Origin: Actinomycetota bacterium
GTDB taxonomy: Bacteria; Actinomycetota; Thermoleophilia; Gaiellales; Gaiellaceae
DNA length: 13,807 nucleotides
Assembly (NCBI GenBank): GCA_013817555.1
Contig: JACDCN010000025.1
Coordinates: 1-13,807, forward strand
Direction of reading: 5' to 3'
How positions within the stretch are numbered: the stretch's first letter is position 1; each line of letters opens with the position of its first letter. Made by a program: the position numbers and the translations under genes. This document shows, piece by piece, positions 1 through 5,669 of this stretch. A model generated the notes under the pieces. That model searched no databases. It was not told the DNA's origin and saw only the letters and a list, made by a program, of their open reading frames with translations.

Positions 1-489
1 GGCGCGAACGGCGTGGTCGGCTCCGGCCTTGGACGCGTTGTAGGGCGTCCGCGGTCGGTACGGGGACTCCTCGGTGAACACCTCGTCGGTGTCGAGCGCG
101 AGATCGCCGTAGACCTCGCAGGTCGAGACATGGTGAAACCTCGACGCTCCCGCTGCCCGAGCAGCCTCGAGAAGCGTCTGCGTTCCGAGCACGTTCGTCC
201 GGAAGAACCGCGTCGGATCCACGACCGCGAGGCTGTTGTGCGACTCGGCAGCGAAGTTGACGACGGTGTCGATCCGCTCCTCGCGAAGGGTCTTCTCTGC
301 AAGCTCGCCGTCGCAGATGTCCCCTTGCACGAAGACGATCCTGTCCTCGGCAGCGGCAAGGTTCTCGCGGTTGCCCGCGTAGGTCAGGAGGTCGAAGGCG
401 ACGACGTGGTCGTCCGGGTGGTGCTCGAGCCAGTAGTGGACGAAGTTCGAGCCGATGAACCCGGCCGCCCCGGTGACGAGATGTCGCAT
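1..489 (-). CDS. rfbB: dTDP-glucose 4,6-dehydratase (partial, C-terminus beyond left edge)
   Basis: This cytosolic short-chain dehydrogenase (SDR) enzyme converts dTDP-glucose to dTDP-4-keto-6-deoxyglucose using bound NAD, the second step of dTDP-rhamnose synthesis. The first 163 residues are present. They begin MRHLVTGAAGFIGSN, with the Rossmann glycine motif at about residues 7-13. A conserved NFAAESHNS-type segment follows, and the SDR pair Tyr150/Lys154 lies in YNASK. The usual catalytic triplet Thr-Asp-Glu of STDEVYG reads Ser-Thr-Cys-Glu (Cys124, Glu125), so the expected general acid Asp is replaced. The ATG at 489 is 34 bp after the rfbD stop and has no Shine-Dalgarno sequence. A TAGCCT hexamer 7 bases upstream suggests it can also be transcribed separately as a leaderless message. 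The family is certain; exact product chemistry is less so because of the Cys. Confidence 0.93.
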   Translation of the reverse strand, partial: MRHLVTGAAGFIGSNFVHYWLEHHPDDHVVAFDLLTYAGNRENLAAAEDRIVFVQGDICDGELAEKTLREERIDTVVNFAAESHNSLAVVDPTRFFRTNVLGTQTLLEAARAAGASRFHHVSTCEVYGDLALDTDEVFTEESPYRPRTPYNASKAGADHAVRA

Positions 490-496
490 CCGGGAA

Positions 497-502
497 AGGC
501 TA
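497..502 (-). promoter_or_regulatory. Putative leaderless -10 element for rfbB
   Basis: TAGCCT on the minus strand ends 7 bases before the rfbB ATG (489). Its upstream region runs into the inverted repeat 509-531. No convincing -35 is seen. Confidence 0.4.
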
Positions 503-508
503 CCCCTG

Positions 509-531
509 CCAAGTAACCGTCTGTTACTTGG
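509..531. repeat. Perfect inverted repeat between rfbD and rfbB
   Basis: CCAAGTAAC (509-517) and GTTACTTGG (523-531) are perfect 9-bp arms around CGTCT. The right arm holds the rfbD stop codon. The element is AT-rich against its surroundings and lies where the -35 region of the putative rfbB promoter would be. An operator, a weak terminator or a dispersed palindromic repeat are all possible. Confidence 0.6.
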
Positions 532-1396
532 CTTCGTTCGACTCCTGCTCTGAGCGAAGCTCGGTGAGACATGCGCGCAGCCCTTCCCGCCAATGGGGGA
601 GCGTGGGCGCGCCTTCTCGCTCGCTGCGCAGGATCGCGTGCGCGGGACGAGGCGCGGGTCGTCCGAGCTCCTTGGTCGAGATCTTCCGCACGCGGCAGTC
701 GATCCCCTCCTCCGCGAAGATCGCCTCGGCCAACTCGGCCCACGTGCAGTCGCCTGCGGCGGCGACATGCCAGATCCCCTTCGGCCGCTCCGCGTCGACG
801 AGCTCACGCACGCCGAGAGCCAAATGCCCCACGAAGGTCGGGCAGCCACGCTGGTCGTCGACCACCGCGACCTCGTCTCTTTCCGCGCCGAGCCGGAGCA
901 TCGTCCGCACGAAGTTGTTCCCGGTAGGGCCGAAGAGCCACGAGGTTCGCACAATCCAAGCGTCCGAGCCGGCTGCGGCTTCACCGTGCAGCTTCGTGCG
1001 CCCATACGCGGAGAGCGGGCTCGGGCCGTCGGACTCGAAGTGCGGCTCGCCTTTGCGACCGTCGAAGACGTAGTCGGAGGAGAAGGCCACCAGCGGAGCG
1101 CCGAGCGAGGCGGCGTTCGCGGTTCCACCGATGTTCGCCGCCGCAGCCCCCTGCGGATCGGCCTCCGCACCGTCGACATCCGTCCAAGCCGCCGCGTGCA
1201 GTACGAGATCGAACCCACCTTGTAACAACTTGTAACTTGGCGGGTCGCTGACGTCCCAGTCCTCGCGAGCAAGCGCGACGAGGTCGTCGTCCGAGAACAC
1301 GTCCTGGAGCGCTCGGCCGAGCTGGCCGGCGGCGCCCGTGATCAGGACGCGACGGCGGCGTCCCGCGCGGACAGGGTCGGTGTGCTCGTGCTCCAT
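524..1396 (-). CDS. rfbD: dTDP-4-dehydrorhamnose reductase
   Basis: This enzyme reduces dTDP-4-keto-L-rhamnose to dTDP-L-rhamnose with NAD(P)H, the last step of the pathway. The 290-residue protein has the expected family length. The nucleotide-binding motif GAAGQLG is at residues 21-27, SSDYVFDG at 106-113, and the catalytic Tyr131/Lys135 pair lies in YGRTK. WLFGPTGNNFV follows, as in RmlD proteins. The ATG at 1396 puts about 16 extra basic residues before the first beta strand. I see no in-frame ATG, GTG or TTG closer to it, so this start is kept, even though it overlaps the rfbC end by 55 bp in another frame. The stop codon lies inside a perfect inverted repeat (509-531). It is the third gene of the rfbA-rfbC-rfbD-rfbB unit. 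Confidence 0.93.
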   Translation of the reverse strand: MEHEHTDPVRAGRRRRVLITGAAGQLGRALQDVFSDDDLVALAREDWDVSDPPSYKLLQGGFDLVLHAAAWTDVDGAEADPQGAAAANIGGTANAASLGAPLVAFSSDYVFDGRKGEPHFESDGPSPLSAYGRTKLHGEAAAGSDAWIVRTSWLFGPTGNNFVRTMLRLGAERDEVAVVDDQRGCPTFVGHLALGVRELVDAERPKGIWHVAAAGDCTWAELAEAIFAEEGIDCRVRKISTKELGRPAPRPAHAILRSEREGAPTLPHWREGLRACLTELRSEQESNEAK

Positions 1397-1809
1397 AGGC
1401 CTACGACGCGGGGATCGTTCCAGGGAATCGTCTGCTCGTCGGGGTTGGCGGGGTCGTATTCGGCGGTCACGTGGTAACAGAAGAGAATGTCGGTCAGCGC
1501 CTCGAAGCCGTGGCCGTGGCCACCAGGGATGTAAAGCGCGACACGGTTGTCCTCGCCGATGTCTTCGGTGTACGTCTCGCCGCTCGCGCGGTCGAGCACG
1601 ACGACGCGAGCCATGCCTTGAAGGCAGGCGAAGAGGTCGTCCTGGCCTCGCTCGTGGAAGTGAAGGCCGCGGATGACCCCGGCGCGGGAGAAAGACACGT
1701 TCGTCTGCGTCATGCGCACGGGCAGAACGCTGTCCTTGCGGAGCTCGCAGAACCAGCCGCGCTCGTCCTCGTGCACCTTGAGCGGGATCCGCTGGAGTCC
1801 CTCGATCAC
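1342..1809 (-). CDS. rfbC: dTDP-4-dehydrorhamnose 3,5-epimerase family protein
   Basis: This cupin-fold enzyme is expected to epimerise dTDP-4-keto-6-deoxyglucose at C3 and C5. The 155 residues include RGLHFHE (catalytic His region), YIPGGHGHGF (the equivalent of the YIPxGxAHGF motif), a YxxxxEYDP segment, PWNDP and the C-terminal LSARDA block. It is shorter than the usual 180 or so residues. The segment after RGLHF reads HERGQDDLF where typical RmlC has a Gln-Ala-Lys-Leu, so the usual active-site Lys is not evident. The start is the GTG at 1809, which overlaps the rfbA stop as GTGA (1806-1809). An ATG further upstream at 1884 would extend the protein 25 residues back into rfbA, with a basic sequence unlike the family. 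It may be a divergent epimerase for a different deoxysugar. Confidence 0.87.
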   Translation of the reverse strand: MIEGLQRIPLKVHEDERGWFCELRKDSVLPVRMTQTNVSFSRAGVIRGLHFHERGQDDLFACLQGMARVVVLDRASGETYTEDIGEDNRVALYIPGGHGHGFEALTDILFCYHVTAEYDPANPDEQTIPWNDPRVVGLWSTSTPTLSARDAAVAS

Positions 1810-2588
1810 TTGTTGGCTCCCGTCTCGTCGATCCGGCGGCCGATGTCGGCGAGATGCTGCCAGTGCTTGCCGGCGTCCTCCCACCAGCCCTCGACCTCGC
1901 GGGCCTCCAGGCGACCCTCGGCCGCGTAGTGTCGGTTCACGTCGGTGATCTCGAGCTCACCGCGGCTCGACGGCTCGAGTCTCGTGATGACGTCGAACAC
2001 GTCGGGCGGGTAGCAGTAGAGGCCGACTACGGCGTGCGAGGAAGGCGGCGCGTCGAAGCGCATGTCCACGACGCCCGCCTTCTCGACGATGTCCGTTACC
2101 GCGCCCCCTTCGCTATAGAGGACGACGCCGAAGTTCTCGGGATCCTCGACGTCCTTGACGAAGATCCGCGCGAGCTTCCCGTCTTCCGCCCACTCTCCGA
2201 GCGCCGCCGACTGCGCGAACTCGAAGATGTTGTCGCCGAGCACGACCACGAGCGGAGCTCCGGCCGCGAAGTCGCGCGCCATACCCACGACCTGTGCGAT
2301 CCCGCCAGGCTCCGTCTGCACCTTGTATGTGAGATCGACCTCGAGGATCGGGTCGCCGCCGCCCCGCGGCGCAAGCCGACCGTCGCCAAGGAGGTCGATC
2401 ATCTGCCCCGCGTGTCCCTTACCCGTGACGAGGAGGACGTCCCGGATGCCCGCGAGCTGGAGGAGCTGGAGCGGGTAGTAGATCATCGGCCAGCTCCCCA
2501 CGGGCAGCAGGTGCTTGTTCGAGACGCGAGTCAGCTCCCCGAGGCGAGTCGCCTCGCCTCCCGCGCAGATCAGACCTTTGGGCTGCAC
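1806..2588 (-). CDS. rfbA: Glucose-1-phosphate thymidylyltransferase
   Basis: This enzyme makes dTDP-glucose from dTTP and glucose-1-phosphate, the committed step of the pathway. The 260-residue protein has the nucleotidyltransferase N-terminus GLICAGGEATRLGELT, then NKHLLPVGSWPMIYYPLQLL, VVVLGDNIFE (the metal-binding Asp region), a PENFGVV segment and GELEITDVN. The signature reads GEATRL rather than the common GSGTRL, but the key Arg is kept. Its length matches the short RmlA form known from Bacillus rather than the 290-residue enterobacterial form. The start is the GTG at 2588. No Shine-Dalgarno sequence precedes it, but TAGCAT lies 6 bases upstream, so it probably heads the operon as a leaderless message. 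It ends in a GTGA overlap with rfbC and begins 40 bp after the MMPL gene. Confidence 0.93.
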   Translation of the reverse strand: MQPKGLICAGGEATRLGELTRVSNKHLLPVGSWPMIYYPLQLLQLAGIRDVLLVTGKGHAGQMIDLLGDGRLAPRGGGDPILEVDLTYKVQTEPGGIAQVVGMARDFAAGAPLVVVLGDNIFEFAQSAALGEWAEDGKLARIFVKDVEDPENFGVVLYSEGGAVTDIVEKAGVVDMRFDAPPSSHAVVGLYCYPPDVFDVITRLEPSSRGELEITDVNRHYAAEGRLEAREVEGWWEDAGKHWQHLADIGRRIDETGANK

Positions 2589-2594
2589 GCGGGG

Positions 2595-2600
2595 ATGCTA
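2595..2600 (-). promoter_or_regulatory. Putative leaderless -10 element for the rfb operon
   Basis: TAGCAT on the minus strand ends exactly 6 bases before the rfbA GTG (2588), within the 40-bp gap after the MMPL gene. No Shine-Dalgarno sequence or clear -35 is seen. Confidence 0.5.
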
Positions 2601-2628
2601 GATGCTTGGCCGCGCTCCACCGGGAAGG

Positions 2629-4806
2629 TCAGTCGCCGCTCGCCGCAGCAGGAGTGTTGCGTGCTCGATGCTCGCCGAGCGGCGACGGCTCTACCCGGAC
2701 GACCCGCGCCAGTCCGTCGGGCAGCCACCAGTTCCACTTCCCGAAGAGCTTCATCGCGCTCGGCACAAGGAGCGCGCGCACGATCGTCACGTCGATTAGG
2801 ATCGCCGCCGCCAGGCCGAACCCGAACTGCTGCAGACCGACGATCGAGCCCGCGATCAACCCCATGAACGCGGCGAACATGATCAGTCCCGCGGCTGTGA
2901 CAAGCCGACCCGTCTTGGTGAGCCCCAGGACGACCGCTTCTTCGTTCGTGGCCCCCTTGTCCCACTCCTCGCGCATCCGGGAGACGAGAAAGACCTCGTA
3001 GTCCATCGAGAGGCCGAAGAGCATGGCGAAGAGCATCACGGGGACCCACGCCTCGATCTGGTCGAACGCGATAAGCCCGATCCACTCGCCCGCGCCCCAT
3101 TTGAAGACGATCACGAGCAGGCCGTACGCGGCGCCGATCGAGAGCAGATTCAGGATGATCGCCTTCAGCGGCAGCACGATCGAGCGGAAAGCCCGCATCA
3201 GCAGGAAGAACGTCGCGATCAGCACCGCGAGCACGAGCCACGGGAACCAGCTGTACGTGAGGTCGATGAAGTCCTTGCCGCCCGGCGGCCCGCCACCCGC
3301 GTACACGACTGCAGGCGCGGGGAATCCCGCGGCCGGGATGATCTCCCCACGGAGCCTGTCCACGAACTCGAGGCTTGCCGGGTCGCCGTAGTCCCTCTCG
3401 CCGATGACGCCTACGTTCAGGTAGCGGCCAGCCGGGTCGACATGTTGCGCGGTTCGCCCGAACTGGATCGCCGCCACCTCAGGATCGCCCTCGAGCAGCC
3501 GCGAGAGCTCCGTGAGCGCACGGGCGATGGCCGGGTCGCCGGCGCCGCCCGCGCTTCCTGTGTCCACGACGATCGCGCTCGGCGCAGTCGCTCCCGCTCC
3601 GACCGCCTCGCTCAAGAGGTCGAGACCCTGCATCGCCTCGAGGTCGCGCGGAATGCCCTCGTTCGAACCCGGCCCGAGCTCGAGCGCGAGCACGGGAAGG
3701 GTGAGCAGGATGAGTAGCGCGGAGGTCGTCCCGGCGACCGTCTTCGGGTAGCGCATGATGAAGCGCGAGAGCACCGCCCAGAAGCCGTGCTCGTGGTCGG
3801 CTCGATGCTCCAGCCAGCTCCTCGGCAGGAGACGCACGCGGTCGAGCGGCCTTCCAACGAGCGAGAGGACGGCCGGAAGGAACGTCACCGCCGCGAGCAC
3901 GGAGACGGCGGGGATGATCAGCCCGCCCACGCCAAACCCGCGGATGAACGGGAGAGGCATGAAAAGGAGCAATGCAAGGCCGAGCGCGACCGCGGTGCCG
4001 CTGAAGACGACCGCGCGCCCCGCAGTGAGCATCGTGGTCACAAGCGCCTCGTCGCGCGGCGAGCCGCGGCGGAGCTCCTCGCGGTAGCGGTAGACGATCA
4101 GCAACGAGTAGTCGATCGCGATCCCGAGGCCGATCAGCGTGACGAGGTTCGTCAGGTACGTCGTCAGCTCCATGAAGTTGGCGAACACCCAGATGATTCC
4201 GAGGGTGGTCGGGATCGTCACGATCGTGAACGCGAACGGGAGCAGGAACGCCAGCGTCCCGAAGGTGAAGATCAGGATCAGGAGCGCGATCGGGACCGCG
4301 ATCAGCTCGCCTTTGGCGAGGTCCTCCGCGAAAACCGGGTCGAGGTCATGCTCGATCGCGGCCTGGCCGGTGACGTAGACCTCGGCGCCCGGGATGGCGC
4401 CTACCGCTTCGCGCATCGCGCCGGTGCGTCCCTTCGAGTCCGCGGGCTCCAGGTTAGAGACGATCTGTGCGACCACCACGTCGTCGGTGACAGGACCGAC
4501 CGACACGAGCTTGCCGGTGCGAAGCTCCGCCGCGGCCCTCTTCGCCGCCGCGCGCGCCTGCGGCAAGAGCGCGTTCGCGTTGCCATCTCCCTCGACGACG
4601 ATCGTGAACGCGCCGGTGGAGCGCTGGCCGAAGTGCTCTTCGAGGATGAGCTCCGCTCGGTGCGTGTCGGTGCCGGGCAGCGTGAAGCGGTTCGTCAGGA
4701 GGTCGGCGAGCTGCGTGGAGGCGAAACCGCAGACGACGAATACGGTGACCCAAGCCGTGAGCACAGGCCAGCGCCGCCGGAGGACGAACCGGGTGATGCT
4801 CTCCAA
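2629..4806 (-). CDS. MMPL-family (RND superfamily) transporter
   Basis: This is a proton-driven inner-membrane exporter, probably of lipids, glycolipids or hydrophobic compounds; the substrate cannot be read from the sequence. The 725 residues from the TTG at 4806 form the classic duplicated layout. Each half has one N-terminal helix, a large soluble loop, and a cluster of helices. The two Asp-Tyr proton-relay pairs known from MmpL3 are visible: Asp232-Tyr233 in GLGIAIDYSLL and Asp602-Tyr603 in GLSMDYEVFL. The TTG start gives an N-terminus LESITRFVLRRRWPVL that fits the family and has a GAAGGGC ribosome-binding site. The stop of the small upstream gene is one base before it. An ATG at 4926 would add 40 residues that only re-read the upstream gene in another frame. 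The protein ends 40 bp before rfbA. Confidence 0.93.
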   Translation of the reverse strand: MESITRFVLRRRWPVLTAWVTVFVVCGFASTQLADLLTNRFTLPGTDTHRAELILEEHFGQRSTGAFTIVVEGDGNANALLPQARAAAKRAAAELRTGKLVSVGPVTDDVVVAQIVSNLEPADSKGRTGAMREAVGAIPGAEVYVTGQAAIEHDLDPVFAEDLAKGELIAVPIALLILIFTFGTLAFLLPFAFTIVTIPTTLGIIWVFANFMELTTYLTNLVTLIGLGIAIDYSLLIVYRYREELRRGSPRDEALVTTMLTAGRAVVFSGTAVALGLALLLFMPLPFIRGFGVGGLIIPAVSVLAAVTFLPAVLSLVGRPLDRVRLLPRSWLEHRADHEHGFWAVLSRFIMRYPKTVAGTTSALLILLTLPVLALELGPGSNEGIPRDLEAMQGLDLLSEAVGAGATAPSAIVVDTGSAGGAGDPAIARALTELSRLLEGDPEVAAIQFGRTAQHVDPAGRYLNVGVIGERDYGDPASLEFVDRLRGEIIPAAGFPAPAVVYAGGGPPGGKDFIDLTYSWFPWLVLAVLIATFFLLMRAFRSIVLPLKAIILNLLSIGAAYGLLVIVFKWGAGEWIGLIAFDQIEAWVPVMLFAMLFGLSMDYEVFLVSRMREEWDKGATNEEAVVLGLTKTGRLVTAAGLIMFAAFMGLIAGSIVGLQQFGFGLAAAILIDVTIVRALLVPSAMKLFGKWNWWLPDGLARVVRVEPSPLGEHRARNTPAAASGD

Positions 4807-4807
4807 G

Positions 4808-4990
4808 TCAGCCCTTCGAGCGCGTCGCCCGCTTGGCTCGCCATCCCGCCCGAGCAGCGTCTTTACGGCGCCGAACGCCAGGTACGGCGCGCACTGCAGC
4901 GATCCAGACGTAGGCGATCGTGGCAAAGATTCCCGCCAGAATGGTTAGCAATCGCCTCGGGTGGAGAAGAAGAGAGAGGATCCCCTGCAT
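4808..4990 (-). CDS. Small basic single-helix membrane protein, coupled to MMPL transporter
   Basis: This is a 60-residue protein that I do not recognise by family. It opens MQGILSLLLHPRRLL. One hydrophobic helix at about residues 14-34 is followed by a strongly basic tail (Arg/Lys-rich, residues 35-60), which by the positive-inside rule should be cytoplasmic. It ends with TGA at 4808, leaving one base before the TTG of the MMPL gene, so the two are almost surely co-translated. The ATG at 4990 is preferred over the one at 5011, because TAGGAT lies 7 bases before it and can act either as a leaderless -10 element or, through AGGA, as a ribosome site. An accessory subunit or assembly factor for the transporter is a reasonable inference but is not shown. 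Confidence 0.68.
   Translation of the reverse strand: MQGILSLLLHPRRLLTILAGIFATIAYVWIAAVRAVPGVRRRKDAARAGWRAKRATRSKG
4811..4817 (-). promoter_or_regulatory. Ribosome binding site for the MMPL gene (TTG start)
   Basis: On the minus strand GAAGGGC lies about 5 bases before the TTG at 4806 and inside the last codons of the upstream small gene. It supports the TTG over the ATG at 4926 and suggests translational coupling of the two genes. Confidence 0.55.
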
Positions 4991-4997
4991 TCGGGCG

Positions 4998-5003
4998 ATC
5001 CTA
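4998..5003 (-). promoter_or_regulatory. Putative -10 element for the small protein/MMPL unit
   Basis: TAGGAT on the minus strand ends 7 bases before the ATG at 4990. Its AGGA could instead serve as a ribosome site. A weak TTGGTT lies 15 bases further upstream. Confidence 0.45.
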
Positions 5004-5031
5004 GACGACATACTTCAAAACCAAGTCGAAG

Positions 5032-5039
5032 AAAGGTGG
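5032..5039 (+). promoter_or_regulatory. Strong Shine-Dalgarno sequence
   Basis: AAAGGTGG lies 8 bases before the ATG at 5048. It decides that start over the in-frame upstream ATG region at 4961, which would add 29 unlikely residues reading back through the divergent gene. It is the clearest Shine-Dalgarno sequence in the window, unlike most neighbouring genes. Confidence 0.8.
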
Positions 5040-5047
5040 TACATCGC

Positions 5048-5518
5048 ATGGCAAAGACCAAGGACACCGCCGAGGCCGTGCGCCCGTACGTCAAGCGCGC
5101 AATCGAGGATCCCGAGCTGCGGGACGACCTCGTCGCGGCGTTCGCCGCCGCACGCGAGCTCTACGAGAAGGTTTCGAAGGGCGAGGGCGTCAAAGGCAAG
5201 GCGCAGAACATCTCCGGGAAGGACTTCCAGAAGGAGCTGCAGACGCTCGTCAGCGACCTTTCCGATGCGTCCGATCGCATCAAGGGCGAGAAGGACGGGC
5301 ACAAGGCGCGTAACGCGATCCTGCTAACCGGCGTCACGCTCGGCGTCCTCTACAACCCGTGGACCGGCCAGGCGACGCGCGACTGGATCATGGAGCGCAT
5401 CTCAGGTGGGAACGGCGACGGCTTCGAGGAGTTCGGTGGGAGCTACGGCACCGAGTCCTCGTCCTCGGACACGACGCCGGGCAACGGCAGCGAGCCGGAC
5501 GACGAGTCCAAGTCGTAA
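5048..5518 (+). CDS. YtxH-like protein
   Basis: This 156-residue protein starts with a charged alpha-helical region (residues 1-85, alternating Lys/Glu/Asp and Ala/Leu) that looks amphipathic or coiled. A short hydrophobic stretch follows at about 87-103, running directly into NPWTGQATRDWI. Its form recalls the YtxH family, where a membrane helix is followed by a PxxGxxTR block. The C-terminal 35 residues are Gly/Ser/Asp/Glu-rich and probably disordered. YtxH-like proteins are small membrane-anchored proteins of poorly known, often stress-related, function. It is transcribed divergently from the small membrane protein/MMPL unit with 57 bp between starts, and it is followed by two hairpins. 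Family assignment is by motif only. Confidence 0.7.
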   Translation: MAKTKDTAEAVRPYVKRAIEDPELRDDLVAAFAAARELYEKVSKGEGVKGKAQNISGKDFQKELQTLVSDLSDASDRIKGEKDGHKARNAILLTGVTLGVLYNPWTGQATRDWIMERISGGNGDGFEEFGGSYGTESSSSDTTPGNGSEPDDESKS

Positions 5519-5563
5519 CGGGAGGGCTGGCGTAACGGAGAGCTGGCCCGAAAAGAGGCTCCC

Positions 5564-5582
5564 GCGGCCGCGCAGCGGCCGC
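5564..5582. terminator. Hairpin, possible terminator
   Basis: GCGGCCGC (5564-5571) and its copy (5575-5582) flank a 3-base loop, and CTTTAG follows on the plus strand. It lies 46 bp after the YtxH-like stop in a convergent intergenic region. The stem is strong, but there is only a short T run. Confidence 0.5.
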
Positions 5583-5596
5583 CTTTAGGGATCTTC

Positions 5597-5635
5597 GCGC
5601 GACCGGGATCCGCGCTAGCGGATTCCGGTCTGCGC
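5597..5635. terminator. Long hairpin, probable bidirectional terminator
   Basis: Positions 5601-5613 pair with 5618-5630 over 13 bp, with one G-T wobble and the 4-base loop GCTA. The stem can extend by GCGC on each side (5597-5600 with 5632-5635) past a one-base bulge. It lies between two convergent genes (stops at 5518 and 5670), which fits termination from both sides. There is no T tract, as is common for terminators in GC-rich actinobacteria. Confidence 0.6.
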
Positions 5636-5669
5636 AGAGTCAGAGCGGGATCTTGCGCAGGTCAAACGC

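Noticed and set aside
2155..2478. Small plus-strand frames within rfbA
   Set aside because: They have no start signals and shadow-like composition, opposite a gene with clear nucleotidyltransferase motifs.
4807..4926. ATG at 4926 as the MMPL start
   Set aside because: The extra 40 residues re-read the small membrane gene in another frame. The TTG at 4806 has a ribosome site and fits the family N-terminus.
3787..5004. Long plus-strand open frame of 405 codons
   Set aside because: It is antisense to the MMPL gene, is extremely rich in Arg/Glu/Asp, and has no domain features. It is a typical GC-rich shadow frame.
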